64,000 nucleotides of DNA from Paenibacillus kribbensis (GCF_002240415.1 NZ_CP020028.1:3745501-3809500); one strand, 5' to 3'. Numbered from the stretch's first letter, positions 29,982 through 39,638 are shown. The notes: generated by a model not told the origin, from the sequence alone. Made by a program: numbers and translations.

Positions 29982-30728
29982 TTATCCCTCGATTATCTTA
30001 GTTTTCTGAGCAATGGATCGGCGTGAGCGTTCAGGCACCGATTCGGTAATAAGGATAGCTTCCTTGAGTTCAAACAGTTTGGCGAAGGTAACCTCTCCGA
30101 TTTTACTGGAATCCGCCAACACATAGGTTTTGCCGGACAGCTGGTGGGCTCGCCGCTTAATCAGGGCCTCTTCAGGATCAGGGGTGGTATACCCCATTTC
30201 TACATCTACCCCGTTCGTTCCGAGAAAGCACTTGTCGAATCGAAAATTGTCCAAATTCTGCAGGGCAATACTCCCGATTACGGCTTTGGTATGAGTTTTC
30301 ATCATCCCTCCCAGTAGATAGCTTCTGATCCGCTTGCTTACCAGTGCCTCTACGTGGGATAGCCCATTCGTCACAACCGTCACGTCTTTAGCTTCAATGT
30401 AAGGAATCATCGCCATCGTTGTTGTTCCCGCATCCAGATAAATACATTCGCCATCCAAAATTTCTTTGGCTGCCATACGGGCGACTACATTTTTTTGTTG
30501 AACGTTTTTGAATGTTTTTTCATCCATGCCAGGTTCCTGGCTTTTTTGATTCAGCAAGGTTGCCCCACCATGAATCCGCTTTAGCAACTGACGGCCTTCA
30601 AGATCTATCAAATCACGCCGAATCGTTGACTCAGAAGCTCCCAACAAATCAGCTAATTCCTGCAATTTTACAACACCACATTCTTGTAAGCGCTGTATTA
30701 TCAACTTGTATCTTTCTTCCGTCAGCAT
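29982..30728 (-). CDS. fruR: DeoR-family repressor of the fructose operon
   Basis: A 248-residue regulator. The N-terminal DeoR helix-turn-helix is ELADLLGASESTIRRDLIDL, and the C-terminal sugar-phosphate-sensing domain shows IYLDAGTTTMAMIPYI, VVTNGLSHVE and FLGTNGVDVEMGYTTPDPEE. It heads the operon with fruK and fruA, so its likely inducer is fructose 1-phosphate. I start at the second of two close ATG codons (30728), which lies seven bases after GGAGG. Tandem AACTTC-type repeats upstream of its promoter are probable operators, and a near-consensus cre lies inside the first codons. Confidence 0.93.
   Translation of the reverse strand: MLTEERYKLIIQRLQECGVVKLQELADLLGASESTIRRDLIDLEGRQLLKRIHGGATLLNQKSQEPGMDEKTFKNVQQKNVVARMAAKEILDGECIYLDAGTTTMAMIPYIEAKDVTVVTNGLSHVEALVSKRIRSYLLGGMMKTHTKAVIGSIALQNLDNFRFDKCFLGTNGVDVEMGYTTPDPEEALIKRRAHQLSGKTYVLADSSKIGEVTFAKLFELKEAILITESVPERSRRSIAQKTKIIEG
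30684..30698 (+). promoter_or_regulatory. Possible cre site in the start of fruR
   Basis: TTGTAAGCGCTGTAT matches 14 of 15 positions of the cre consensus. It lies inside the first codons of fruR, a position from which CcpA can block elongation. Confidence 0.4.
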
Positions 30729-30750
30729 CTTCATTCCTCCAACTGTTCAT

Positions 30751-30778
30751 ATCGTACCACAAACTCTACAAAAAACAA
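30751..30778 (-). promoter_or_regulatory. Promoter of the fru operon
   Basis: TTGTTT and TACGAT, with a TG before the -10 box, are separated by 16 bases on the minus strand, 22 bases before the fruR start. Confidence 0.5.
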
Positions 30779-30792
30779 TCATTTTTATTCAT

Positions 30793-30821
30793 AAAACTTC
30801 AAAAAACTTCATTTCAACTTC
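30793..30821. promoter_or_regulatory. Tandem repeats, probable FruR operator
   Basis: Three AACTTC-type units spaced about ten bases apart (ACTTCA, ACTTCA, AACTTC) lie just upstream of the -35 box. DeoR-family repressors commonly bind such direct repeats. Confidence 0.45.
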
Positions 30822-31090
30822 TTTTTTTTACAAAATGGTGAATTCCTGCTCCTATCATCATGGTTGCGTTTACATTGTAAGGAAAGGATAGCCATTTTTA
30901 TGTAAATCCATTCTTTTTACATAAGGATTCAGCCATAAACGTTCAGAAACATTCTGAAAATGAACCAGCCCCATTTTACCACGATTTAAAAGCTGTTGTG
31001 GATTCCAATGACCAAACCATCCTATCCTTTGCTCCCTACGGTCCTATGTCTATATGTAAAATGGATTCATACGAGTGTTTTTGGATAGTA
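30822..31090. other. AT-rich gap without a gene
   Basis: There is no supported gene. ATGTAAA and TTTTACAT form a small dyad near 30900-30924, and a copy of the same word in reverse lies near 31053 (ATGTAAAATGGATTC). The role is unknown. Confidence 0.35.
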
Positions 31091-31114
31091 AAAGACCCTG
31101 GCCGTCAGGCCAGA
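31091..31114 (-). terminator. Terminator after the tannase stub
   Basis: CTGGCC-TGAC-GGCCAG followed by GGTCTTTT on the minus strand, 56 bases past the stop of the stub. Confidence 0.7.
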
Positions 31115-31169
31115 GCCGATTAAATCTCGTCCTATTTGGAATGATCCGTGCATGTGCGGAAGCTTTGGA

Positions 31170-31568
31170 CTACTCAGCACTGATACCGTCCATCCAGTTA
31201 AAGAGCTCATCCAAGTCATAGTCTCCTCTGTGTGGCACGCCCCAAGCTAGCGCGAAGTCAACGTTCAGGCGGCTGTTCACCAGATCCGCCGCCAAGATGG
31301 TTGGAATGGCCAAGGACGTATCACTGTCCATAGTGCCGAAGCGGATTCGCCAGTTACTAGCATTGGTAGCCCCCTCTTTACCGATGTAGTTCATAGGGTT
31401 CATCATCTTTATGATGTCCGCGTCGGCAAGGGTGCCGTTTACTTTGCTATTCGTCACGCCATACTGAGTAAAATGTTGTCCTTTGGTGGTTGCAGTGCCA
31501 AAAAGATCGTTCTCACCATTGCTTAGGTCCAATCCATCGAAGGCCGAAGGGGTCTTTATTCTGCCCAT
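31170..31568 (-). pseudogene. C-terminal stub of a subtype B tannase-like alpha/beta hydrolase
   Basis: The 132 residues match only the last part of a tannase/feruloyl esterase-like hydrolase of about 500 residues. The stub contains GRIKTPSAFDGLDLSNGEND, MNYIGKEGATNASNWRIRFG, the late catalytic aspartate region GTMDSDTS and the catalytic histidine region WGVPHRGDYDLDELF. The nucleophile serine and the signal peptide are missing. It begins exactly where the histidine kinase gene loses its similarity, and the upstream frame overlaps it by 13 bases. I read this as the product of a deletion that joined the two genes. It cannot be active as an esterase. Confidence 0.72.
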
Positions 31569-32212
31569 GTAGCCCTTATAGAAGTGATGGGTGATTTTAA
31601 CTCATGACTGATATTCGTAATATAATATCTGCGTACATTTTCCAACAGCTTCATTTCTTTTACATACGATGACAAAAAATAGCCGATCACAATCGTTCCC
31701 AATAAAAGAGTGGCTGTAAACACCAAATAAAACCCGTTTAGTACAGCTTGGAATTCACTGCTTGGCTCCAACAAAAATACTACGCCGGTCGCTTTTCCGT
31801 TACGGACAATCGAAGTACCAACCACTACAGATTTACTTGGCAAGCCGCTAATATTTTTGAATTCAGCCCATTTTTTTTCGATTAATACTTGTGGGATATA
31901 CTCCGTAAGCGCATTTTTAAATACTTCTGGATCAATGTCGAACAGAACAGGCCCTTTTTCTTCTTCTGTTTCAATTTCATTGCCATTAAGGTCATAAGCT
32001 TTCAAAATAAATGGATCAGCCTTTCTTGAAATCGTATTTCTTGCGCCTTCTGCCATATCAGCTGCTATTATAGACGCCAAAGGAAACAGGTCCTTTAATT
32101 TATAATTTAAAAAAATTTGCTTAATTGCATAGGTCCCCCCAAGATGCCCTAAAATAAAACAAAGCAGTATGGCAATATAAATCCCTTTTTTGTTCGAGAC
32201 AAACTTTTTCAT
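31556..32212 (-). pseudogene. Sensor histidine kinase truncated after the H-box
   Basis: This 218-residue product has a first membrane segment (about 10-32), an extracytoplasmic sensor region, a second membrane segment (LVFTATLLLGTIVIGYFLSS, about 170-190) and the start of the dimerisation domain with the phospho-accepting histidine in NISHELKSPITSIRA. After four unrelated residues a stop follows. The whole ATP-binding domain (N, G1, F and G2 boxes) is absent, so it cannot phosphorylate its partner. It follows the response regulator gene with a four-base overlap, as in an intact pair. The end falls at the junction with the tannase stub. Confidence 0.78.
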
Positions 32213-32907
32213 GATAAATTCTCCATTCTATAACCCATTCCATAAACAGACTTAATTTCGAATCCGATATTTTCCTGCGGTAATTTTTTTCTCATTCTTT
32301 TTATCAGATGATCTACGGCTCTTGTATCGCCAAAATAGTCATAGCACCATACTTTATTCAAAATTTGTTCTCTTGATAATACTTTATTTTTATTGATCGC
32401 AAAAAAAATTAATAATTCAATTTCTTTTGGCGTAAATTCCATTTTCTTACCCCGAATTTGTACCTCAAAGGTGCTTTGGTCAATCTTCATTTCACCTATA
32501 GTCAAAATCTCTCCTTGTTTCGCTAATGCATAATTCACCCGCTTCAATATGGTTTTTACGTGAGCAATGACTTCCCGGGGTGAAAATGGTTTTGTAATAT
32601 AGTCATCTGCGCCTAGCTCCAAGCCGAGTATGCGATCAAACTCTTCATCTTTCGCACTTAGCATAATGATAGGAACATCACTCTCCTTACGAATATTCCG
32701 ACAAACTTCCGTACCAAAAAGTCCTGGAAGCATAATATCCAAAATTACCAAATCGAAACGTTCCTGTTTCAGTTGTATAAGTGCATCCTCGCCGTTGTAT
32801 ACCGATTCAAATTCCATGCTTTCTGCCAGCAAATAAGCAGAGATGCTTTCATGAACAGCTACATTATCATCACAAATTAATACTTTTACTTTTTCAAGCA
32901 CACCCAT
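32209..32907 (-). CDS. OmpR-family response regulator
   Basis: A regulator of 232 residues. The receiver domain (about 5-120) has the acidic pair in VLICDDN, the phospho-acceptor aspartate in LVILDIMLPG, and the conserved threonine/serine and lysine (IIMLSA, DYITKPFSP). The C-terminal winged helix (about 135-232) carries FTPKEIELLIFF and DTRAVDHLIKRMRKKL. Its partner kinase gene follows immediately but is truncated, so the regulator is now orphaned unless another kinase serves it. GAGGTG lies at the start; GTG one codon earlier and a GTG three codons later are other possible starts. It is separated from the nar operon by a terminator. Confidence 0.9.
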   Translation of the reverse strand: MGVLEKVKVLICDDNVAVHESISAYLLAESMEFESVYNGEDALIQLKQERFDLVILDIMLPGLFGTEVCRNIRKESDVPIIMLSAKDEEFDRILGLELGADDYITKPFSPREVIAHVKTILKRVNYALAKQGEILTIGEMKIDQSTFEVQIRGKKMEFTPKEIELLIFFAINKNKVLSREQILNKVWCYDYFGDTRAVDHLIKRMRKKLPQENIGFEIKSVYGMGYRMENLS

Positions 32908-32990
32908 CACCTCTTTTTGTTATTTATTAGATTGAACAATTGTACACTTCTTTTTTTGTAAAATTCAAACATAAGCCATAAAATAACCAT

Positions 32991-33042
32991 AAAAAAACCG
33001 CCAAACGTTTTGGGCATATCCCTGTGTTTGGCGGTTTTTTTC
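32991..33042. terminator. Terminator after the nar operon
   Basis: AAAAAACCGCCAAAC and GTTTGGCGGTTTTTT form a long stem around a loop, with a T run, 49 bases beyond the narI stop. Confidence 0.88.
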
Positions 33043-33090
33043 TATGATCCAAGTGATTATCCGGATTTTTTATCCATATCAAAATAGAAA

Positions 33091-33792
33091 TTAGGTTCTC
33101 TCCCGTCTCCGGTAGCTGTTTCTGGAACGGTACTGCTGCGGGGCTCTCGCCGGATAACGTGCGGGAAAAGAAAACATATGGACCAGATGGGTAAACGGAA
33201 TGGAAGCGAACAGAAGAAACGCCAGGATGATGTGAAGCTGAAACACGAAAGGAACCGTGGCCATCAACCCGTATTGCGGATTGAAGGTGAATAGGCTGCG
33301 AAACCAAGGCCCGATGGTCGTACGGTATTCATAAGTCACCACCGTCGTATTATACACGATGGTCATATAGGTGCCGATGGCAGCGATGATCAGGACTAAA
33401 CTTACTGCAAAATAATCGCCAAAACCCGCATGGGCTCTTACCCGGCGGTTCAGGATTTTGCGCAGGAGCAGAAGAACCAGACCGACGACGACCATCAGAC
33501 CGGCAAAACCGCCCCCCGCGATCGCAAATATATGATAGGTCTCATCGGATATGCCGAAGAAATGATAAACACTGCGCGGGATCAACACACCCATGATATG
33601 GCCAACAAACGCGAAAATGATCCCGTAATGGAACACAGTCGAACCGATTCTGAGCCATTTTTTTTCAAAAATCTCCGTGGAAGGAGCCGTCCAGCTGACC
33701 TGACGAAAAGCAAACCGATAGAGCAAGCCGAAGATCATCACCGCCAAGGTGAGATAGGGAAACACGACCCACCAAAAGATACCAGTCATCAT
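33091..33792 (-). CDS. narI: Respiratory nitrate reductase gamma subunit
   Basis: This 233-residue membrane cytochrome b oxidises menaquinol and passes electrons to NarH. Five membrane segments are visible: about 5-25, 50-70, 85-110, 130-150 and 180-205. The haem-ligand histidines are in FHYGIIFAFVGHIMG and HIILAFLLFASIPFTHLVH, the usual two pairs. An extended basic C-terminus (SFPARYPARAPQQYRSRN) lies in the cytoplasm. The start ATG at 33792 overlaps the narJ stop by one base, with GGAGG four bases upstream, so it is translated in tandem. It is the last gene of the operon. Confidence 0.96.
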   Translation of the reverse strand: MMTGIFWWVVFPYLTLAVMIFGLLYRFAFRQVSWTAPSTEIFEKKWLRIGSTVFHYGIIFAFVGHIMGVLIPRSVYHFFGISDETYHIFAIAGGGFAGLMVVVGLVLLLLRKILNRRVRAHAGFGDYFAVSLVLIIAAIGTYMTIVYNTTVVTYEYRTTIGPWFRSLFTFNPQYGLMATVPFVFQLHIILAFLLFASIPFTHLVHMFSFPARYPARAPQQYRSRNSYRRRERT

Positions 33793-34460
33793 TATACCTC
33801 CATTCCATTGCACGTTTTGTAGACGGGTAAATCCGAATCGCTACGAGCCGTGCCATCCATGCCAAACAGGATAGGGTAAGGCAGCTCATCCAGATCGGCG
33901 CTCTCCCGCTTGCTCTCCAGCATGCGAATCTCTTCTTCCGTAGGGACCTCGAAAACATCGGTCATCAGAAAGTTCAACAACCCGGAATAGGGGCTGTCTT
34001 CAGACAGATGCTTCCGAATCCGCTCCGTGGCTGCGGCCAGCCGGAGTTCCAGCGCGCGCACATGAACATTGTCGGACCTTACCGCCAGCAGCTCGTACAG
34101 CAGCGGAATAAAGTCGCACAGCTCCCCGCTCGGCATCATAAAGCCCGCATCCCGGACAATATGCTGAAGCAGAATCAGAGCTGCCCCACGTTCCCGACTG
34201 TCACCCAATTCATGAGCGGTCAGATAGAGTCCGGTCTTTTCCTTCCAATCGAACGTCCACACATAAACTTCCTGAAGCTCCTTGGGAGGAACCGAGAAGA
34301 TGGCCTCCGCCGCCTGGCCAAACCTGCTCGCCAGCTCATGATCCTTCATTTCCTCTCGGACAGCTGCAAGCAGTTCCTCCTTCATTTCCTGAAAATCCTC
34401 ACAGGGATATCCAAGCAATCTGGCGCAGGCTGCGAGTAAAACGGGCTTATGTTCCATCAT
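33792..34460 (-). CDS. narJ: Nitrate reductase assembly chaperone NarJ
   Basis: A 222-residue helical chaperone of the NarJ/TorD group that holds NarGH while the molybdenum cofactor and clusters are inserted; it is not part of the final enzyme. The N-terminal ARLLGYPCEDFQEMKEELLA and the conserved core VYVWTFDWKEKTGLYLTAHEL, with RERGAALILL, are typical. It overlaps narI by one base and abuts narH, in the standard narGHJI order. The length fits the family. No unusual residues were seen. Confidence 0.95.
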   Translation of the reverse strand: MMEHKPVLLAACARLLGYPCEDFQEMKEELLAAVREEMKDHELASRFGQAAEAIFSVPPKELQEVYVWTFDWKEKTGLYLTAHELGDSRERGAALILLQHIVRDAGFMMPSGELCDFIPLLYELLAVRSDNVHVRALELRLAAATERIRKHLSEDSPYSGLLNFLMTDVFEVPTEEEIRMLESKRESADLDELPYPILFGMDGTARSDSDLPVYKTCNGMEV

Positions 34461-35962
34461 CAGTGATCCTCCCTTGGGAAAAGATGTGACATGACCGCGC
34501 TTGACGGGGTAATGGATTCGATGCTGCAGGCCCCTTGCTTGTAGTGAAGCTCTTTCGCGCCATCCATTTCCCTTCGGGCAGTTGGAATCACAAACCTTTC
34601 GTTATATTTGGCAACAGCGAACAATCGGGTCATCTCTTCAATTTCCTCCACCGTCATTCCCGCCTCCTCCAAAAGCTGACTGTGCCTGAGATCATCCATG
34701 CCGCCAACGGCTCGCTGCCGTCTGTGTACACGCATGGCGGTCATTTTAAGCAAAACCCTGCGGATGACGGAGGTGTCTCCTGCCGTAAGCAGAGATGCCA
34801 GATACTCCATCGGAATCCGCATCTGATCGACGGCGGGAATATAGTGATCGGTCTGCAGCTCGTCTTCTTCGATATGGTTCATAATCGGGCTAAGCGGCGG
34901 AACGTACCACACCATAGGGAGCGTGCGGTATTCCGGATGAAGTGGCAGAGCAACCTTCCACTTCATGGCAAGCTTATAGATCGGCGAGCGTTGTGCCGCA
35001 TCGATCCAGGAATCGTTGATCCCGCTTCTTCTCGCCTCCTTGATCACTTCCGGCTCAAAGGGATCAAGGAACACCGAAAGCTGGGATTCATACAGATCCT
35101 GCGGATTCTCTACGGAAGCAGCCGCCTTGGCCCGATCCGCGTCATAAAAGACGACACCGATATAGCGGATCCGGCCTACACAGGTTTCCGAGCAAACCGT
35201 GGCCAGGCCCGCTTCTGTCCGCGGGTAGCAAAAATTGCATTTTTCCGCCTTATGCGTATTCCAGTTGTAGTATACCTTGTGGTAGGGGCAGCCATTGGTA
35301 CAGAATCTCCACCCCCGGCAGGCGTCTTGATCCACAAGTACGATACCGTCCTCCTCCCGCTTGTACAAAGCTCCGGATGGACAGGAAGCCACGCAGGAAG
35401 GGTTCAGGCAATGCTCGCAAATGCGGGGCAGGTACATCATGAACGTCTTCTCATACTCCATGGCGATGTGTTCCTGAAGCTGCTTGACATTCGGGTCCAG
35501 CGGTACGATCTCGCTTCCGCCAGCCAGGTCGTCATCCCAGTTCGGGCCCCAGTTCGGCTTGTCCATATATTCGCCGGTAATCAGGGATACGGGCCGCGCG
35601 ACCGGAAGATGCTTCCGCTTGGGGCTATGAATCAAGCTATCGTAATCATAGGTCCACGGCTCATAGAAGTTGTCCAGACTAGCCATATTCGGATTGTAAA
35701 AAATATTCGCCAGCTTGGTGATCGGGCCCCCCGCCCGGAGTGACAGCTTTCCGTTTCGCAGCACCCACCCGCCTTTAAATTTCCTCAGGTCTTCCCATTC
35801 CCGAGGGTACCCGGGACCCGGACGGGTTTCGACATTGTTGTACCACATGTATTCCGTTCCGGGCCGATTGGTCCACGTGTTCTTGCAGGTCACCGAACAG
35901 GTATGGCAGCCGATGCATTTGTCCAGGTTCATGACCATGGCGACTTGTGCTTTAATCCTCAA
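34460..35962 (-). CDS. narH: Respiratory nitrate reductase beta subunit
   Basis: A 500-residue electron-transfer subunit with four iron-sulfur clusters, linking NarI to NarG. Cysteine groups are clear: CIGCHTCSVTC near the start, CEHCLNPSCVASC, CRGWRFCTNGC (the group with a tryptophan that makes a 3Fe-4S site) and CNFCYPRTEAGLATVCSETC. I start at the TTG at 35962, giving the usual MRIKAQVAMVMNLDKC, with AGGAGG nine bases upstream; a TTG three codons earlier is the alternative. The start lies inside the end of narG, so translation is coupled. Confidence 0.96.
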   Translation of the reverse strand: MRIKAQVAMVMNLDKCIGCHTCSVTCKNTWTNRPGTEYMWYNNVETRPGPGYPREWEDLRKFKGGWVLRNGKLSLRAGGPITKLANIFYNPNMASLDNFYEPWTYDYDSLIHSPKRKHLPVARPVSLITGEYMDKPNWGPNWDDDLAGGSEIVPLDPNVKQLQEHIAMEYEKTFMMYLPRICEHCLNPSCVASCPSGALYKREEDGIVLVDQDACRGWRFCTNGCPYHKVYYNWNTHKAEKCNFCYPRTEAGLATVCSETCVGRIRYIGVVFYDADRAKAAASVENPQDLYESQLSVFLDPFEPEVIKEARRSGINDSWIDAAQRSPIYKLAMKWKVALPLHPEYRTLPMVWYVPPLSPIMNHIEEDELQTDHYIPAVDQMRIPMEYLASLLTAGDTSVIRRVLLKMTAMRVHRRQRAVGGMDDLRHSQLLEEAGMTVEEIEEMTRLFAVAKYNERFVIPTARREMDGAKELHYKQGACSIESITPSSAVMSHLFPREDH

Positions 35963-38900
35963 GCCAGTCAACCTCCTTCAGCGGTCGGATGATTGTCATC
36001 GTATCTCTCTGACTTCCCGTCGGCCCGTAATAATTGAACCCGTAGCTCAATTGGGCATAGCCGCCGATCATATGTGTCGGCTTCATCGTAATCCGGGTCA
36101 CACTGTTATGGGTACCGCCGCGCTGCTTGGTGATGGAGGTGCCCGGCACGCCAAGCGTGCGATCCTGGGCATGGTACATATAAGCGATTCCCTCTGGAAT
36201 CCGGTAAGTCAGCACCGCTCTTGCAGCGATGACTCCATTCCGGTTGTATACCTCAATCCAGTCGTTGTCCTTGATCCCGATCGAGGCCCCGTCTTTTTCG
36301 TTCAGCCAGACGACCTGCCACCCACGGAACAGCGTCGACATTTGATTGGTGTCGGTAAACATCGTATGAATTCCCCATTTTTGGTGCGGGGTCAAATAAC
36401 GGATGGTCATCGTTTTCCCTTTCACCGGAACTTCTTTTTCACCCTTAAAAAAAGGAATGTGCTCCAGCGGCGGCAAATAAAGCGGCAGCCCTTCACCAAA
36501 ATCCAAAATCATCTCATGGTCCAGATAGAAGCTCTGCCGGCCCGTTAAAGTACGCCACGGAATGCTGTACTCCGTATTTAAGGTAAAAGGCGAATATCTC
36601 CGATTGTCCTTCTCCAAGCCGCTCCAGACCGGAGTTGAGATCGTATGCCGGGGCTGCGCAGTAATATCCAAAAGCGTGAAGGCCTCTTCTTCCCGCGGTT
36701 TGGAGATGTCCTCCAGCTTTTTACCGGTTTTAGCCTCTAGCGAACGCCAGCCTTCCACGGCCCGTTCCCCGTTCGTGGCGCCGGACATCAGCAAAATCGC
36801 TTCGATCACCTGTTTATCCCGGAACAGATCCGGCTGGCCTTTGCCGATCCCCTCATGTTTCGATGCCCCCAGCCGCTCCATGAGCTGGCCGTACACCTTG
36901 TCGCCGGGAATTTTAATCCCCTTTGTTCCATAACCCTTTTTAATGTTCGGTCCGATGGTAATCATTTTTCCATACACGTTCGGATAGTCACGCTTCACCA
37001 ATAAAAAATGGGGCATCGTTTTGCCGGGCACTGCCTCCGTCTCCCCCTTGCGCCAATCGCGGATTTTTCCGTGATCCTGGGCGATTTCATCCGGACTGTC
37101 ATGGCCGAGCGGTGTCATGAGAACATCCTCGCAGGCTGGCAAATGTTTCTCCGCCAATTGGGAGAACGTTTTGGCGATTTCCCGAAAAGCGTCCCAATCG
37201 CTTTTGCTTTGCCAAGGCGGTTCAACAGCCGGATTAAACGGATGGACAAACGGATGCATATCGGTCGTGCTTAAATCGTATTTTTCGTACCAGGTCGCTG
37301 CTGGCAGCACGATATCCGAAAAGAGCCCTGAACTCGTCATTCTGAAATCCATGCTGATGAACAAATCGGTTTTGCCTTCCGGTGGAACATCATCCGTCTT
37401 CACCGTCTCCGGCCGCCACGAATGGCTCGGGTCCGTCAACACCTGATTGTCCGCCCCGATCAAATGCTTGGCAAAGTACTCATGCCCTTTACCGCTATCG
37501 CCAAGCAGATTGGACCGCCAGTTGAAAAAGACACGCGGGAAATTATTTGGATCATTGGGGTGCTCCACCGCAAAATCCAGTTCTCCCTCTTTAACCATCC
37601 TGGCAATTTCCTGTACGGCCTCCTGGTCGTCCGAAAGCCCTTTTTCCCGAACCTGTCTGGCCACATCGATGGAGTTCTGGTTGAATTGCGGGAATGAAGG
37701 CAGCCACCCGAGCCTTACGGCCAGCGCATTGACATCCGCAGGATGCATATGGTTAAACCGCCCGCCCCAGGATGGTTTCTGCTCCTCATTGGCCTTGGCC
37801 TCATAACGGAACTGCTCTGTCGCGAAGTAGAAGAAGGAGGTTCCGTTTTGTAACCGGGGAGGCTTGATCCAGTCTCCGGCAAAGGCGATTTGCTGCCACC
37901 CCTCCACCGGCCTTACCTTTTCCTGACCCACATAATGGGCCCATCCGCCGCCGTTTACCCCCTGGGAGCCCGTGAGCAGCACCAGATTCAGAATGGACCG
38001 ATAGATTTGATCGCTGTGGTACCAGTGATTCGTTCCTCCGCCCATAGCGATCATCGATTTTCCGCCCGTCTTGGCCGCATTTTCGGCAAACTCCCTCGCT
38101 ACCTGAATGCAATGGGATTTCTTAACGCCGGTAATCGCCTCCTGCCAAGCCGGAGTGTAAGGCTTCAGATCGTTATAATCGAGCGGATAATCGCCCGGCA
38201 GTTGCTGTCTGGGTACGCCTGCATGAGCCATCATAAGGTCGTAAACCGTCACGACTTTGAGCGTCCTGCCTTCCGCACTCGGCAAATGTTTTACCGGAAC
38301 CCCGCGCCGGACCGTCCCTCCTTCCGCTTCCGCAAAATAAGGAAAGTCAACGAGAGCCACTTCATCCGCTTCATCAATAAATGACAACAGGGGGTCCAGC
38401 GCTGTCCCGTCGGGGTTTTCGAGATCCAGATTCCACCTGCTGTCCTGATCCCAACGGAAGCCCTGGCTGCCGCCCGGAACCGTTGGCGCTCCTGAAGCGA
38501 CGTCCCAGACTACCGTTTTCCATTCGGCCAGCTCCTGGGCATCGCCCAAGTCGGAGGCCCGAAGGAAGCGGCCTGAACGAAGCGCATCGGCATGTTCCTC
38601 CAGAATCACGAGGAAAGGCAGGTCTGTAAATTTTTTAACATAATCCATAAAATAAGGGACCTGCTGATCCACGTAAAATTCTTTGAGAATGACGTGGGTC
38701 ATGGCCATGGCAAGCGCGGCATCGGTCCCGGCTTTAGCTGGCAGCCAAATGTCCGCGAACTTTTCATATTCGGAATAATCGGGGCTGACCCCGACCACCT
38801 TGGTGCCGTTATAACGGGCTTCCACCATGAAATGCGCATCAGGAGACCGGGTTTGCGGAATGTTGGTCCCCCAGATAATGAAATACTTGGTGTTATACCA

Positions 38901-39638
38901 GTCGCCGCTTTCCGGCACATCTGTTTGTTCTCCCCAAACCTGCGGCGAGGCAGGAGGAAGGTCTGCATACCAATCATAAAAACTGAGGATAGTCCCGCCA
39001 ATCAGCGACAGGAAGCGCGTCCCTGCCGAATAACTCACCATGGACATGGCGGGGATCGGGCTAAAGCCGACGACACGATCCGGACCGTATTGCTGAATGG
39101 TATGGATAATAGAGCTGGCGATCATCTGACAGGCATCATCCCAATCCGCCCGGACGAAGCCACCTTTCCCTCTGGCCTTGACATATCTGTCGCGCTTTTT
39201 CGGATCACTGACGATGTTTTTCCAGGCCATGACCGGGTCCTCCACAACGGCCAGCTCCTCACGCCACATGTCGTACAAATCGCCGCGGATATAGGGATAC
39301 TTCACCCGGATCGGGCTATAGGTATACCAGGAAAAGCTTGCCCCACGCGGGCAGCCTCGGGGCTCATACTCGGGGAAGTCATCTCCCGTGGTCGGGTAGT
39401 CCGTTTTTTGTGTTTCCCAGGTGATAATGCCATCCTTGACGTAAACATTCCAACTGCAGGAGCCGGTACAGTTGACGCCATGTGTCGACCGAACGACCTT
39501 GTCATGCTGCCAGCGGCCGCGGTATAGGCTCTCCCAATCCCGGGATCTGGGGCTTTCCTCGGTCCATCCCTCGTTAATGGCCTCTCCGCGCTGCAAGTAT
39601 TTCAACGCTTCAAGCAGCTTGTTTTTATGCTCAGCCAT
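35952..39638 (-). CDS. narG: Respiratory nitrate reductase alpha subunit
   Basis: The 1228-residue catalytic subunit reduces nitrate to nitrite at a molybdenum bis-MGD centre. The N-terminal cluster motif with a histidine ligand is HGVNCTGSCSWNVYVKDG, continuing to RGCPRGAS. The molybdenum-ligand aspartate region is SFYDWYADLPPASPQVWGEQ. Cofactor-binding blocks such as GTNIPQTRSPDAHF and MAMGGGTNHWYHSDQIYRS are present. AAAGGAG lies ten bases before the ATG. It overlaps the small gene before it by eight bases and narH after it. No twin-arginine signal is present, as expected for the membrane-bound Nar type facing the cytoplasm. Confidence 0.98.
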   Translation of the reverse strand: MAEHKNKLLEALKYLQRGEAINEGWTEESPRSRDWESLYRGRWQHDKVVRSTHGVNCTGSCSWNVYVKDGIITWETQKTDYPTTGDDFPEYEPRGCPRGASFSWYTYSPIRVKYPYIRGDLYDMWREELAVVEDPVMAWKNIVSDPKKRDRYVKARGKGGFVRADWDDACQMIASSIIHTIQQYGPDRVVGFSPIPAMSMVSYSAGTRFLSLIGGTILSFYDWYADLPPASPQVWGEQTDVPESGDWYNTKYFIIWGTNIPQTRSPDAHFMVEARYNGTKVVGVSPDYSEYEKFADIWLPAKAGTDAALAMAMTHVILKEFYVDQQVPYFMDYVKKFTDLPFLVILEEHADALRSGRFLRASDLGDAQELAEWKTVVWDVASGAPTVPGGSQGFRWDQDSRWNLDLENPDGTALDPLLSFIDEADEVALVDFPYFAEAEGGTVRRGVPVKHLPSAEGRTLKVVTVYDLMMAHAGVPRQQLPGDYPLDYNDLKPYTPAWQEAITGVKKSHCIQVAREFAENAAKTGGKSMIAMGGGTNHWYHSDQIYRSILNLVLLTGSQGVNGGGWAHYVGQEKVRPVEGWQQIAFAGDWIKPPRLQNGTSFFYFATEQFRYEAKANEEQKPSWGGRFNHMHPADVNALAVRLGWLPSFPQFNQNSIDVARQVREKGLSDDQEAVQEIARMVKEGELDFAVEHPNDPNNFPRVFFNWRSNLLGDSGKGHEYFAKHLIGADNQVLTDPSHSWRPETVKTDDVPPEGKTDLFISMDFRMTSSGLFSDIVLPAATWYEKYDLSTTDMHPFVHPFNPAVEPPWQSKSDWDAFREIAKTFSQLAEKHLPACEDVLMTPLGHDSPDEIAQDHGKIRDWRKGETEAVPGKTMPHFLLVKRDYPNVYGKMITIGPNIKKGYGTKGIKIPGDKVYGQLMERLGASKHEGIGKGQPDLFRDKQVIEAILLMSGATNGERAVEGWRSLEAKTGKKLEDISKPREEEAFTLLDITAQPRHTISTPVWSGLEKDNRRYSPFTLNTEYSIPWRTLTGRQSFYLDHEMILDFGEGLPLYLPPLEHIPFFKGEKEVPVKGKTMTIRYLTPHQKWGIHTMFTDTNQMSTLFRGWQVVWLNEKDGASIGIKDNDWIEVYNRNGVIAARAVLTYRIPEGIAYMYHAQDRTLGVPGTSITKQRGGTHNSVTRITMKPTHMIGGYAQLSYGFNYYGPTGSQRDTMTIIRPLKEVDWLED

